Numbered from the stretch's first letter, positions 1 through 8,174 are shown. The stretch is 11,194 nt of DNA from Gemmatimonadaceae bacterium (GCA_013813605.1 JACCRL010000221.1:1-11194), one strand, 5' to 3'. Notes: generated by a model not told the origin, from the sequence alone. Translations and numbers: made by a program.

Positions 1-704
1 GCGTGAAAGATGACCTCCACTCCCTTCTGGTACTGGCTGAGCGCGAGCTCCTTTCCCTTGCCCGGATTCTTGAACGCCTCCGGGGTGACGCCGGCGTACT
101 GGGCGATGACCTCGCAATCGGGGCAGACCTTCTTCACGCCGGCGCGATATCCCGCCTCGAACTTGTGAATGAGCGGTATGTCCATTCCGCCGACGAAGCC
201 GACCTGTTTCGTCTTGCCAACCAGCGCCGCGAGCGCGCCGACGAGAAAGGATCCCTCTTCTTCCCGGAACTTGAGTGCGGCGACGTTGGGCGGCGGCGGG
301 ATCACGTTGCCCGCCTTGTCGGTGGAGAGAGCGAAGTCGATTCCGGCGAACGACGCCTCGGGATATTCCTTCGCCAGGTTGGTCAGGTCATCGGTGAAGA
401 TGAATCCCACGCCGATGACCAGATCCATCCCCTCCGCGGCGAGCAGGCGGAGGCCCGCTTCGCGGTCCGCGCCCTCGCCGGGCTCGATGAAACGGATGTC
501 CGAGCCGAGCAGCCTGGTGGCGCTGTCGGCGCCGGCATAGGCGCCGTCGTTGAACGACTTGTCGCCGCGACCGCCGACATCGAGCACGATGCCGACTCTG
601 GAACGCGCACCGGCCTTCGATTCCGGCCTCGCATCGCGGCGGGCGAAGAGCAGCCCGATGTGAGTGAGCAGGAGAAGCGTGGTAACGACGACGAGTTTGC
701 GCAT
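1..704 (-). CDS. BMP/PnrA-family periplasmic substrate-binding protein (partial, C-terminus off window)
   Basis: This looks like the solute-binding component of an ABC uptake system of the basic membrane protein (Bmp/PnrA) family, whose characterised members bind nucleosides. The first 234 residues are visible and the 3' end lies beyond base 1. Residues 1-21 form an export signal: MRK followed by a hydrophobic stretch. The mature domain opens with RVGIVLDVGG (36-45), followed by the family-typical GDKSFNDGAYAG (47-58), whose F-N-D region usually lines the ligand site. The second typical block is GFVGGMDIPLIHKFEAGYRAG (169-189, about 21 residues including the conserved GG, F and GY). Oddly, no lipobox cysteine follows the signal, although many family members are lipoproteins, so this one may be soluble in the periplasm. 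The ATG at 704-702 is the start that gives a complete signal peptide; no Shine-Dalgarno precedes it. It is divergent from nadB. Permease and ATPase genes, if present, would lie outside the window. The family call is firm and the ligand is unknown. Confidence 0.88.
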   Translation of the reverse strand, partial: MRKLVVVTTLLLLTHIGLLFARRDARPESKAGARSRVGIVLDVGGRGDKSFNDGAYAGADSATRLLGSDIRFIEPGEGADREAGLRLLAAEGMDLVIGVGFIFTDDLTNLAKEYPEASFAGIDFALSTDKAGNVIPPPPNVAALKFREEEGSFLVGALAALVGKTKQVGFVGGMDIPLIHKFEAGYRAGVKKVCPDCEVIAQYAGVTPEAFKNPGKGKELALSQYQKGVEVIFH

Positions 705-758
705 CGGGAGGAAGAATCGTACAGAACGCGGCACCCTGCAAGGCGAAGGAAGCCCCTT

Positions 759-783
759 TCAATGGGCGGTAGTGCGCCATTGA
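759..783. promoter_or_regulatory. Inverted repeat upstream of nadB, candidate operator
   Basis: Arms TCAATGG (759-765) and CCATTGA (777-783) are perfect reverse complements separated by 11 bp, so half-site centres are 18 bp apart. The repeat ends 9 bp before the nadB ATG, in the 88-bp divergent region shared with the BMP gene, where a repressor of the NAD operon could bind. There is no uridine tract, which argues against a terminator. I do not recognise the motif as a known NAD-regulator site (NrtR, NiaR, NadR). A 7-bp match can occur by chance, so the functional call is tentative. Confidence 0.35.
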
Positions 784-792
784 TTTCATTCG

Positions 793-2304
793 ATGCCCGA
801 GCGAATACGGACGCGCTTTCTGGTCGTCGGCAGCGGGGTTGCCGGACTGCACACGGCGTGGCGCGCATCCGAGAAAGGCGAGGTGATGATTCTCACGAAG
901 CGGTCGCTGTTCGACAGCGCGACCGCGTACGCGCAGGGCGGAATTGCCGCCGCGTTGGGAGCGGGAGACTCGCCCGAGCTGCACCGGCAGGACACGCTCG
1001 CCGCCGGCGGTGCGCTTTGCGATGCGGCTGCCGTCGAGGTGTTGGTTGAAGAAGGCCCAGCGCGCGTGCGTGAGCTGCAGACAGCCGGTGCGGCGTTCGA
1101 TCTCGAGCCCGGTGGCAACTTCAAGCTCGGGCGGGAGGCGGCGCACTCCCGGCGCCGCATTGTCCACGCGCACGGCGACCAGACGGGGGCGGAGGTTGCG
1201 CGGACGCTGATCGAGCGCGTGCGGGAGTCAAAGCGGATCGAGGTGCTGGAGAAAGCGCGCGTGCTCGACCTGATCGTCATCAATGGCGTCTGCCACGGCG
1301 TCCGTGCCGCGGTTTCGGGGAAAGCGGTCGAGATCATCGCAGACGCCACCGTGCTGGCGACCGGCGGCTGCGGGCAGGTTTACCGCTACACCACCAACCC
1401 CCAGGTCGCGACCGGCGATGGTTACGCGATCGCGCACCGCGCCGGTGCGAAGCTCGCGGATATGGAGTTCGTGCAGTTCCATCCGACGGCCCTCGATACC
1501 CCGGAGAATCCTCTCGCGCTCATCTCGGAAGCGGTGCGTGGCGAGGGCGCGTTCCTCGTCAACGAGGAGAAGGTCCGCTTCATGTCGCGGCGGCACCGGC
1601 TCGCCGACCTCGCGCCGCGCGATTTCGTCGCGCGTGAGATCTTCCGCGAGCAGGCGGGCGGGCGGCGTGTATGGCTCGACGCGCGAAAAGCCGGGCGCGG
1701 GTTCCGCAAGCGCTTCCCGGGGATCTTTGCGCTCTGCAAGGCGCGCGGCATTGATCCGTCGCGGGAGCTCATCCCGGTCACGCCGGCTGCGCACTACATG
1801 ATGGGCGGCATCGTAACTGACCTGCGCGGGCGGACAAGTCTCGCCCAGCTCTACGCCTGTGGGGAAGTGTCGCGTACCGGAGTGCACGGCGCGAATCGCC
1901 TCGCCTCCAACTCCCTGCTCGAGGGATTGGTGTTCGCCGAGCGGGTTGCGCGCGACATGATCGAGATCCCGAAGGTGAAGGGAGCGCCCCGCAGGGGAAG
2001 CTGGAAGGTGCCGGTGCTCCACGACCGCGGCGCGGCGCAGGTGGCGGCGGATGAAGTGCGCCAGGTGATGTGGGACTATTGCGGCATCGACCGCACCGCC
2101 AAGGGATTGCGGCTCGGCCGTGCCCGCCTGCTCGAGATCGAGGCGCGGCTGCCGGAAGGCGCGACCGAGGAAACCAATCTGGTCGAGACGGCGAAGCTGA
2201 TCGCTGACGGCGCGCTGTTGAGAAAGGAGTCGCGCGGGGGACATTATAGAAGCGACTTTCCGCGCGCCAAGCGAAAGTGGAGCGGCAAACACATCGAATG
2301 GTAG
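793..2304 (+). CDS. nadB: L-aspartate oxidase
   Basis: NadB is an FAD flavoprotein that oxidises L-aspartate to iminoaspartate, the first step of de novo NAD synthesis in the cytoplasm. The 503-residue length is close to the usual 500-540. The N-terminal FAD dinucleotide-binding motif is GSGVAG (13-18). The succinate dehydrogenase/fumarate reductase-like core shows HPTAL (230-234), SEAVRGEG (245-252), the catalytic-arginine motif PRD (275-277) and HYMMGG (334-339), which supplies the substrate-binding histidine. The NadB hallmark [18 protein letters not shown] starts at 357. The C-terminal helical domain ends with [12 protein letters not shown], typical of the family. The ATG at 793 starts just before the FAD fold; no clear Shine-Dalgarno precedes it, and the preceding bases contain the inverted repeat at 759-783. 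It is the first gene of nadB-nadA-nadC-amidase and its stop overlaps the nadA start. Identification is certain at family level. Confidence 0.97.
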   Translation: MPERIRTRFLVVGSGVAGLHTAWRASEKGEVMILTKRSLFDSATAYAQGGIAAALGAGDSPELHRQDTLAAGGALCDAAAVEVLVEEGPARVRELQTAGAAFDLEPGGNFKLGREAAHSRRRIVHAHGDQTGAEVARTLIERVRESKRIEVLEKARVLDLIVINGVCHGVRAAVSGKAVEIIADATVLATGGCGQVYRYTTNPQVATGDGYAIAHRAGAKLADMEFVQFHPTALDTPENPLALISEAVRGEGAFLVNEEKVRFMSRRHRLADLAPRDFVAREIFREQAGGRRVWLDARKAGRGFRKRFPGIFALCKARGIDPSRELIPVTPAAHYMMGGIVTDLRGRTSLAQLYACGEVSRTGVHGANRLASNSLLEGLVFAERVARDMIEIPKVKGAPRRGSWKVPVLHDRGAAQVAADEVRQVMWDYCGIDRTAKGLRLGRARLLEIEARLPEGATEETNLVETAKLIADGALLRKESRGGHYRSDFPRAKRKWSGKHIEW

Positions 2305-3326
2305 ACATCGCAAAGACATCGAACCCGTACCGCGAGCTGCAGGAAGAGATCAGGACGCTCGCCCGCCAGCGAAACGCGGTGATCCTCGCCCACAACTACG
2401 AGCGTGCCGAGGTGCAGGATGTCGCTGATTACGTCGGCGACTCGCTCGGCCTCTCGCGCGAGGCGGCGAAGACGCCAGCCGATGTAATCGTGTTCTGCGG
2501 CGTACACTTCATGGCCGAGACGGCGGCGGTGCTCTCGCCCGCGAAGACGGTTTTGCTGCCCGATCTTGCCGCCGGCTGCTCGCTGGCGGCCACGATCGAC
2601 GCTGAGCAACTACGGGAGTGGAAAGCCGAGCATCCGGGCGCGATCGTCGTGTCGTACGTGAACACGACGGCGGAGGTGAAGGCGGAGAGCGATTACTGCT
2701 GCACATCGGGGAACGCAGTCGAGATCGTGAACTCGATTCCCGCGGACCGCGAGATTCTTTTTCTCCCCGACATGTTCCTCGGCGCCCACGTTCGCCGCAT
2801 CACCGGTCGGACGAACATGCACGTGTGGATGGGCGAGTGTCACGTACATGCCGGCATCGACCCCGAGCACATTACGCTTCAGCGCGCGGCGCATCCGGGC
2901 GCGGAGTTTCTCATCCATCCCGAGTGCGGCTGTGCCACCAGCGTAGTCGAGGCAGTGTCGGCGGGCGACGTGGACCCGGCGGGAGTGCAGATCCTCTCCA
3001 CCGAGGGAATGATCCGTCGGCCAGCCATCTCCAGCGCCGATGAATTTATCGTTGCGACCGAGGTCGGTATCCTGCACCGGCTGCGGCGCGAGAATCCGAC
3101 AAAGACGTTCCACGCTGCGAACGACGCGGCTGTCTGCGCCTACATGAAGGTGACGACGCTGCCAAAGGTGCTCAACGCGCTGCGCAACATGGAGCACCGC
3201 ATCACCGTTCCGCCGGCGATCGCCGAGCGCGCGAGACTGGCCATCGAACGGATGGTGGGGATCGGTGGCGGTGCACAGACGCCGCTCTCGCCAGCACCCG
3301 ACGCCGCGGAAGATCCAGGCGAATGA
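2298..3326 (+). CDS. nadA: Quinolinate synthase, [4Fe-4S] enzyme
   Basis: NadA condenses iminoaspartate with dihydroxyacetone phosphate to quinolinate. The protein has 342 residues from this start, matching the family (about 340-350). Three cysteines expected to hold the oxygen-sensitive [4Fe-4S] cluster are visible: C94 in AAGCSLA, C181 in GECHVHAG and C280 in VCAYMK. Their spacing of 87 and 99 residues closely resembles that of the E. coli enzyme. Other family motifs are AHNY (31-34), [10 protein letters not shown] (66-75) and HPECGC. I chose the ATG at 2298 because it overlaps the nadB stop (ATGGTAG), which suits translational coupling. An in-frame GTG at 2277 would add seven residues and cannot be excluded; neither start has a well-placed Shine-Dalgarno, although a GGAG lies at 2279-2282. 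The last bases overlap nadC by four (ATGA). The C-terminal tail after about residue 325 is Ala/Pro-rich and probably disordered. Confidence 0.97.
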   Translation: MVDIAKTSNPYRELQEEIRTLARQRNAVILAHNYERAEVQDVADYVGDSLGLSREAAKTPADVIVFCGVHFMAETAAVLSPAKTVLLPDLAAGCSLAATIDAEQLREWKAEHPGAIVVSYVNTTAEVKAESDYCCTSGNAVEIVNSIPADREILFLPDMFLGAHVRRITGRTNMHVWMGECHVHAGIDPEHITLQRAAHPGAEFLIHPECGCATSVVEAVSAGDVDPAGVQILSTEGMIRRPAISSADEFIVATEVGILHRLRRENPTKTFHAANDAAVCAYMKVTTLPKVLNALRNMEHRITVPPAIAERARLAIERMVGIGGGAQTPLSPAPDAAEDPGE

Positions 3327-4222
3327 AGCGCACGGAGAGCGAGCTGGCGAGCGCCGGATTCCGCCCGGAGGAGGGACTGCATTTCCCGTTGACGCGGAGT
3401 GAGCTCACCACCATCGTCGCCGCTGCGCTGGAGGAAGACGATACCAAGCACGACATTACAACCGCGGCGACCGTTCTTTCCGACCGCCGCGCGCGGTGCA
3501 GGCTTGTCGCCCGCGAGGAAGGGGTCATCGCCGGGATGCCATTGGCCTGCGAGGCGTTCAGACAACTCGACAAGGCGGTGACGATCAGGCAGGACCGCGA
3601 AGACGGGTCGACGGTATCGCCGAGCACGCCGGTGATATTTCTTTCCGGTCACGCGCGCGGACTGCTTTCCGCGGAGCGTGTGGCGCTGAATTTCGTCCAG
3701 CGCCTTTCGGGAATCGCGACGCTGACGTCGCGTTACGTGGAAGCAGTCCGCGACACCGGTGCGCGCATTCTCGACACCAGGAAGACGACGCCGGGCTGGC
3801 GGAAGCTCGAGAAGTACGCTGTCCGCGCGGGGGGCGGCATGAATCATCGCATGGACCTGTCGTCGGCGGTGCTGATCAAGGACAATCATCTTGCCGCCGT
3901 TGACGGCGATATCGCCCTCGCCGTCCAGCGCGCGAGAGCGGTCGGCCCGCTCGGCATCAAGGTCGAGGTGGAGTGTGACACGATCGCGCAGGTTGAACGC
4001 GCGCTGGCAGCGGGCTCGGATGTGATCATGCTCGACAACATGAGCGTCACTGAGGTCCGGGAAGCGGTGCAGCTGGTCGGGAGTCGCGCCGTGACCGAGG
4101 CGTCGGGTGGTGTAAGCCTCAGGACCGTTCGGGCAATCGCCGAAACGGGCGTCAGCTGGATATCCGTAGGTGCCCTCACTCACTCCGCGCCGGCGCTCGA
4201 CCTGGCGCTCGACTTCGACTGA
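3323..4222 (+). CDS. nadC: Nicotinate-nucleotide pyrophosphorylase (carboxylating), QAPRTase
   Basis: NadC converts quinolinate and PRPP to nicotinate mononucleotide, CO2 and pyrophosphate, completing the pathway-specific part of de novo NAD synthesis. The 299 residues fit the family. The N-terminal domain (to about 115) is followed by [18 protein letters not shown] (116-133). The active site is readable: [17 protein letters not shown] (151-167, with R153 and K154), MNHR (173-176, with H175 and R176), IKDNH (185-189, with K186), KVEVE (213-217, with E215), IMLDN (235-239, with D238) and the phosphate-binding SGG (261-263). The C-terminus [11 protein letters not shown] is characteristic. The ATG at 3323 overlaps the nadA stop in an ATGA junction, so it is probably translationally coupled. 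A 30-residue polar N-terminal extension precedes the conserved fold. The next gene starts 2 bp after its stop. Confidence 0.97.
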   Translation: MKRTESELASAGFRPEEGLHFPLTRSELTTIVAAALEEDDTKHDITTAATVLSDRRARCRLVAREEGVIAGMPLACEAFRQLDKAVTIRQDREDGSTVSPSTPVIFLSGHARGLLSAERVALNFVQRLSGIATLTSRYVEAVRDTGARILDTRKTTPGWRKLEKYAVRAGGGMNHRMDLSSAVLIKDNHLAAVDGDIALAVQRARAVGPLGIKVEVECDTIAQVERALAAGSDVIMLDNMSVTEVREAVQLVGSRAVTEASGGVSLRTVRAIAETGVSWISVGALTHSAPALDLALDFD

Positions 4223-4224
4223 CC

Positions 4225-5886
4225 ATGGACCGCAGACAGTTCGTAAAGCTGGGCACCATCGCTGGCGCCGCCGCGCTACACGGCACGCCTCTCCGTGCGG
4301 CACAGGATCATTACCCGGTCCCGCGCACTGACGAATCCAACGAGGGCATCACCGCTGAGTTCGATCTCGAAGAGGCGACGCTCGCTGACCTCGGGTCAGC
4401 GATGACCGCGGGGCGCCGCACATCCCACTCGATTACGCAGCAGTATCTTGCCCGCATCGAGGAGCTGGACCGGCGCGGGCCGGCGCTGCACCTCGTCATC
4501 GAGACCAATCCCGATGCGCTGGCCATCGCACGCGCGCTGGACGACGAGCGAAAGCTCAGGGGATCGCGCGGGCCGCTGCACGGGATCCCCGTCCTGCTCA
4601 AGGACAACATCGATACCGCCGACCGCATGACGACGACGGCTGGATCGTACGCGCTCGAGGGCTCGATTCCGTTGCGCGATGCCTTCGTCGCGCAAAGGCT
4701 GCGCGAGGCGGGCGCCGTGATACTCGGCAAGGCCAACCTCAGCGAGTGGGCGAACTTCCGCTCGACGCATTCGTCGAGTGGATGGAGTGGGCGCGGCGGG
4801 CAGGCGAAGAATCCGTACGTTCTCGACAGAAATCCGTGCGGCTCGAGCTCCGGTTCCGCCGCAGCGGTCTCGGCGAACTATTGCCCCCTTGCCGTCGGCA
4901 CGGAAACAGACGGCTCAATCGTCTGCCCGGCGTCCGCCAATGGCGTCGTCGGTATCAAGCCGACGCTTGGACTGGTGAGCCGAGCGGGGATTATTCCGAT
5001 CGCGCACAGCCAGGATACCGCCGGACCGATGGCGAGAACGGTGCGCGACGCTGCGATCATGCTGAATGTGCTCGCTGGCGTCGACCCGCGTGACAGCGCG
5101 ACCCGCGGCAGCGCCGGGAAGTCACATCCCGATTACACGCGGTCACTCGATGCGGGAGCGCTTCGCGGAGCGCGCATCGGCGTTGCCCGCACGAGATACT
5201 TCGGATACAGCGATGTCACCGACAAGACGATTGACGTCGCTATCGATGCGTTGAAGCAGGGCGGCGCGGTGGTCATCGATCCGGCGAACATCCCCACCGC
5301 CGGCAAGTTCGACGACAGCGAGTTCGAGGTGCTGCTTTACGAGTTCAAGGCCGACCTCAACGCCTATCTCGCGTCACTCGGCCCCAAAGCACCGGTGAAA
5401 TCCCTGCAGGACATCATCGACTACAACGAGCGGCACCGCGAGCAGGAAATGCCCTGGTTCGGCCAGGAGATCATGCTGATGGCGCAGAAGAAGGGGCCGC
5501 TCACGAGCAGGAAGTATCGCGCGGCGCTGGCGATGAACCTCAGGATGTCGCGCGCGGAGGGAATCGACGCGGTGATGGACAAGCATCGTCTCGATGCGAT
5601 CGTCGCGCCGACGGGAAGCCCGGCGTGGCCCACTGACTTGATCAATGGAGATCATTTCAGCGGCGCGAGCTCGACGGCGGCGGCCGTCGCTGGTTATCCC
5701 AACATCAGCGTTCCCGCCGGCTACGTGCATGGGCTGCCGGTCGGTATCTCCTTCATGGGCCGCGCGTGGAGCGAACCGAAGCTGATCGGGATCGCCTATG
5801 CCTACGAGCAGGCGACGAAGCACCGGCGGCCGCCAAAATTCGTTCCGACGCTGACGCTGGGATCAGGAACAGCGAAAGGCACCTGA
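4225..5886 (+). CDS. Tat-exported amidase-signature family hydrolase
   Basis: This is an amidase-signature serine hydrolase that cleaves C-N amide bonds, probably outside the cytoplasm. It has 553 residues. The N-terminus carries a twin-arginine signal, DRRQFVKLG (2-10), followed by an Ala/Gly-rich hydrophobic core and an RAA-Q end near 27, so export in folded form is expected. The Ser-cisSer-Lys triad can be assigned: K126 in VLLKDNID, S207 in the CGSSSGS version of the usual GGSSGGS motif, and nucleophile S231 in TETDGSIVCPAS. The 24-residue serine spacing is the family norm. Overall it resembles exported peptide amidases and uncharacterised Tat amidases more than the tRNA amidotransferase subunit GatA. 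It starts 2 bp after nadC (TGA-CC-ATG), so it is almost certainly the fourth gene of the NAD operon and is probably translated by reinitiation. The substrate is unknown. Nicotinamide or other amide salvage is possible from context only, since some amidase-signature enzymes act on nicotinamide. Confidence 0.93.
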   Translation: MDRRQFVKLGTIAGAAALHGTPLRAAQDHYPVPRTDESNEGITAEFDLEEATLADLGSAMTAGRRTSHSITQQYLARIEELDRRGPALHLVIETNPDALAIARALDDERKLRGSRGPLHGIPVLLKDNIDTADRMTTTAGSYALEGSIPLRDAFVAQRLREAGAVILGKANLSEWANFRSTHSSSGWSGRGGQAKNPYVLDRNPCGSSSGSAAAVSANYCPLAVGTETDGSIVCPASANGVVGIKPTLGLVSRAGIIPIAHSQDTAGPMARTVRDAAIMLNVLAGVDPRDSATRGSAGKSHPDYTRSLDAGALRGARIGVARTRYFGYSDVTDKTIDVAIDALKQGGAVVIDPANIPTAGKFDDSEFEVLLYEFKADLNAYLASLGPKAPVKSLQDIIDYNERHREQEMPWFGQEIMLMAQKKGPLTSRKYRAALAMNLRMSRAEGIDAVMDKHRLDAIVAPTGSPAWPTDLINGDHFSGASSTAAAVAGYPNISVPAGYVHGLPVGISFMGRAWSEPKLIGIAYAYEQATKHRRPPKFVPTLTLGSGTAKGT

Positions 5887-5922
5887 GAAATCCACAGATG
5901 CGAGGGGTCCGGGCACTAGTTC

Positions 5923-7689
5923 TCACTCCTCGAGGATGGCATCAGTGACGAAATAACCTTTCCCCAACCGGACATCCGCCGCAACCGCCCGCCTGCCATC
6001 ATCCACCCCTTCCTCGCGCGCATCCAGCCGCTCGCGATTTCCGCGAAACCGCCGCCCCGCCTCGACGCAGAACAGCCCGCACAACGCGATCTCCCGCCCG
6101 CACTTCTCCACGCCACGCTCGTCGATCAGACTCTGCGTCCGCGCGATCACGCATGCCGTCGCGAACATGTCGATCGCCATGTTGGCCAGCCGCTCCAGCA
6201 CCAGCTGCCGGTCGATGATCTTCTCCCGATGCCGGATGATGCTGCGATCAGTCGCCCCGCCCAGCTCGGCGATGTGCTTCTCGAAAAATTCCTTGTGTTT
6301 CCTCAGCTGCTCGTGGACACCGATGTCGAGCGTCGACGTCGCGCCAAGCCGTAGCCGCACACGCGACGTCGCGTAGCCGCCGAGCAGCCCGAGATTGCGC
6401 AGCGGGCGCCGTAGCGCCGAGCCGACTTCCTTGAGCGCATCGGCCGGTGCCTGCACGCCGTTCAGCGCGATGAACAGCCGCAGCACCTCGTTCGCACCCT
6501 CGAAGATCCGGTTGATGCGCGAGTCGCGAAGGATTCTCTCGTACGGATACGGCTTTACGAACCCACGCCCGCCGGCGAGCTGCACCATGTCGTCGGCGGC
6601 CCGCCACACCAGCTCGCTGGCGAAGACCTTGGCGCACGCCGCCTCGAGCGAGTAGTCGTTGTCGCCGCGCTCGATCAGCGACGCCAGAATGCCCAGCATC
6701 GCGTCCGACGCGTAGATGTCGCATGCGAGACGAGACAGCTTCCGCTGCGTGATCTCGAAATCGGCCAGCGGATGACCGAACTGCACCCTTTCCTCCGCGT
6801 AGCTCGTCATCTTTTCCAGCGTCTTCTTCGCGCCGCCCGTGCACCCGGCGGCGAGCGTGAGGCGTCCAGCGTTCAGTACGTGCACCGCGACGCTGAAGCC
6901 GCGGCCGATGCTGCCCAGCAGATGGTCCGCCGGCACGGAGAGATCTTCGTAGCTGAGCTCGGCCTGCGTCGAACCCCGAATGCCGAGCTTGCGCACAGTG
7001 CCGACAACGCGGAAGCCGGGCATGTCGGGCCGGATGAGAAACGCTGTCAGCCTCGGCACGCTTTCACCGCGGCGCTCGACGGTCGCCTGTGCGAACGTCG
7101 CGATCACTCCGGCGCGGTGACCGTTCCCGATCCAGATCTTGCGGCCATTGAGCCTCCACGACCCATCCGGCTGCACCGTTGCCGTGGCGCGCATGTTCTG
7201 CGCATCCGAGCCGACCTCCGGCTCCGTCAACGCATAAGCGGCAAGGAAATCACCGCGCGCGAGGGGCGGAAGGTAGCGCTCCTTCTGGGCATCGTTCCCA
7301 TGAAGCACGATTGCCTTGGCGCCGAGCCCGCAGTGCACGCCGACGAGCACGGCGAGTGAGGCATCGATGCTGGAAAGCGCCGCGAACACTCTCGCATACG
7401 CCGAGGAGGAGAGCTCGAGCCCGCCGTATTTCTTCGGGATAGTGAGCGCGAGCATGCCCATGCGCGCGAACTCGGCGATCACCTCATCGCCGATCGTCTC
7501 CTCTTCGTCGAACTTCGCCGAGTCGATGAGATTGCCATCGAGCTCGCGCAGACGCCTGATGATCTTTCGCACCGTCCGCGCCTCATCAGCGTCACGCAGG
7601 TCGAGACGCTTCGGGTAGGGAAAGAGAAGCGAGTCGTGAACTACTCCCGCGAACAGTCCGCGGGTGAAGCTCGGCTGCGGATCGGCCAC
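5923..7689 (-). CDS. Acyl-CoA dehydrogenase, VLCAD/ACAD9-like with C-terminal extension
   Basis: This FAD enzyme introduces the 2,3 double bond in fatty acyl-CoA, the first step of beta-oxidation, and passes electrons to ETF. It has 588 residues, against about 380 for short/medium-chain enzymes, because of a helical C-terminal domain (about 420-588) as in VLCAD/ACAD9. Visible motifs are PSFTRGLFAG (6-15), which resembles the VLCAD N-terminus, IPKKYGG (84-90), YALTEPEVGSDAQNM (152-166) for substrate and flavin, GRKIWIGNG (182-190), and IFEGANEVLRLF (395-406), where E397 aligns with the catalytic base of medium- and very-long-chain enzymes. The start is a GTG at 7689-7687, directly after the TAG of the upstream gene and in the same frame, with no Shine-Dalgarno; homology begins almost at once, so no later start is credible. 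It is third in the operon after the DUF255 protein and a small membrane protein, and converges on the amidase gene. Chain-length specificity is inferred from architecture only. Confidence 0.94.
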   Translation of the reverse strand: MADPQPSFTRGLFAGVVHDSLLFPYPKRLDLRDADEARTVRKIIRRLRELDGNLIDSAKFDEEETIGDEVIAEFARMGMLALTIPKKYGGLELSSSAYARVFAALSSIDASLAVLVGVHCGLGAKAIVLHGNDAQKERYLPPLARGDFLAAYALTEPEVGSDAQNMRATATVQPDGSWRLNGRKIWIGNGHRAGVIATFAQATVERRGESVPRLTAFLIRPDMPGFRVVGTVRKLGIRGSTQAELSYEDLSVPADHLLGSIGRGFSVAVHVLNAGRLTLAAGCTGGAKKTLEKMTSYAEERVQFGHPLADFEITQRKLSRLACDIYASDAMLGILASLIERGDNDYSLEAACAKVFASELVWRAADDMVQLAGGRGFVKPYPYERILRDSRINRIFEGANEVLRLFIALNGVQAPADALKEVGSALRRPLRNLGLLGGYATSRVRLRLGATSTLDIGVHEQLRKHKEFFEKHIAELGGATDRSIIRHREKIIDRQLVLERLANMAIDMFATACVIARTQSLIDERGVEKCGREIALCGLFCVEAGRRFRGNRERLDAREEGVDDGRRAVAADVRLGKGYFVTDAILEE

Positions 7690-8163
7690 CTAGACGGTGC
7701 TTGGCGCGCCAGTAATTCCCCGCAGCCACCGCCAATGCACCCAGAACAGCACCGACGCGAGCAGCGCCAGCAGGATCGAGCCGACGAGCGAGCGCATCGC
7801 CCGGAACTTCGCGTCGCCGATGCGCTCCTCGCGTTCGGCGTTGTACAGCTGCCGAAGCTCCGCGTCGGTGGTCACCGTGTCACCCTGGCTCTTCGACGGG
7901 GCGGTCGTCTCATCCACGGCCATCGGCTCGCGCGGGTACCGCGTATCACGTGCGCCACTTCGCCGTGACTCCAGCTTGTACAGCTCAAACGACGATAGGG
8001 GCCGACCCGACCTGCCGTACGCGCCGCCATTTGCGCGGAGCGGATCGCTAAGGTCGAACACCGCGTCGATCACGCTCTTGAGCGATATCAGCAAGGTGAT
8101 GACGGCAATCAGGCACACCGCGTATCCGTAGACCTGCGCCGCAAACCGATTGAGCCGATCCAT
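7690..8163 (-). CDS. Small two-helix membrane protein, unknown family
   Basis: I do not recognise this 157-residue protein. Residues about 11-33 (YGYAVCLIAVITLLISL region) and 125-147 (SLVGSILLALLASVLFWVHW region) are strongly hydrophobic and should span the membrane. Between them lies a polar, charged segment of about 90 residues, rich in Arg, Ser, Asp and Glu, including a likely helical stretch LRQLYNAEREERIGDAKFR (103-121). The ATG at 8163 is preferred over an upstream start at 8265 because a good Shine-Dalgarno, AGGAG (8173-8169), lies 5 nt before it and TM1 follows at once; the longer form would overlap the DUF255 coding region and adds a Cys/Arg-rich tail. The gene begins 8 bp after the DUF255 stop and ends in the TAG that abuts the dehydrogenase GTG in the same frame. 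The position suggests co-expression with both; a scaffold or membrane-anchor role is speculation. Confidence 0.82.
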   Translation of the reverse strand: MDRLNRFAAQVYGYAVCLIAVITLLISLKSVIDAVFDLSDPLRANGGAYGRSGRPLSSFELYKLESRRSGARDTRYPREPMAVDETTAPSKSQGDTVTTDAELRQLYNAEREERIGDAKFRAMRSLVGSILLALLASVLFWVHWRWLRGITGAPSTV

Positions 8164-8166
8164 CCA

Positions 8167-8174
8167 CTCTCCTA
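8167..8174 (-). promoter_or_regulatory. Shine-Dalgarno overlapping the DUF255 gene stop codon
   Basis: On the minus strand the sequence reads TAGGAGAG, then TGG, then ATG. TAG (8174-8172) is the stop of the DUF255 gene and also the start of the AGGAG ribosome-binding site (8173-8169), 5 nt before the ATG of the small membrane protein. It is the only clearly placed Shine-Dalgarno before a gene start in this window. It fixes the start of that gene and implies termination-reinitiation coupling. Confidence 0.75.

Noticed and set aside
3..1049. 348-residue plus-strand frame across the BMP gene and the start of nadB
   Set aside because: It covers the divergent promoter region and two genes with clear homology on other frames; no protein features.
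1228..2319. 363-residue minus-strand frame opposite nadB
   Set aside because: No motifs, and composition typical of the reverse complement of a GC-rich gene.
3140..4303. 387-residue minus-strand frame opposite nadC
   Set aside because: It crosses the nadA/nadC and nadC/amidase junctions, is Arg-rich and has no family features; a codon-bias shadow.
5887..5922. Possible bidirectional terminator between the convergent amidase and dehydrogenase genes
   Set aside because: Only weak 5-bp complementarity (CGAGG / CCTCG) with a long loop and no T tract; the second arm lies inside the dehydrogenase coding region.
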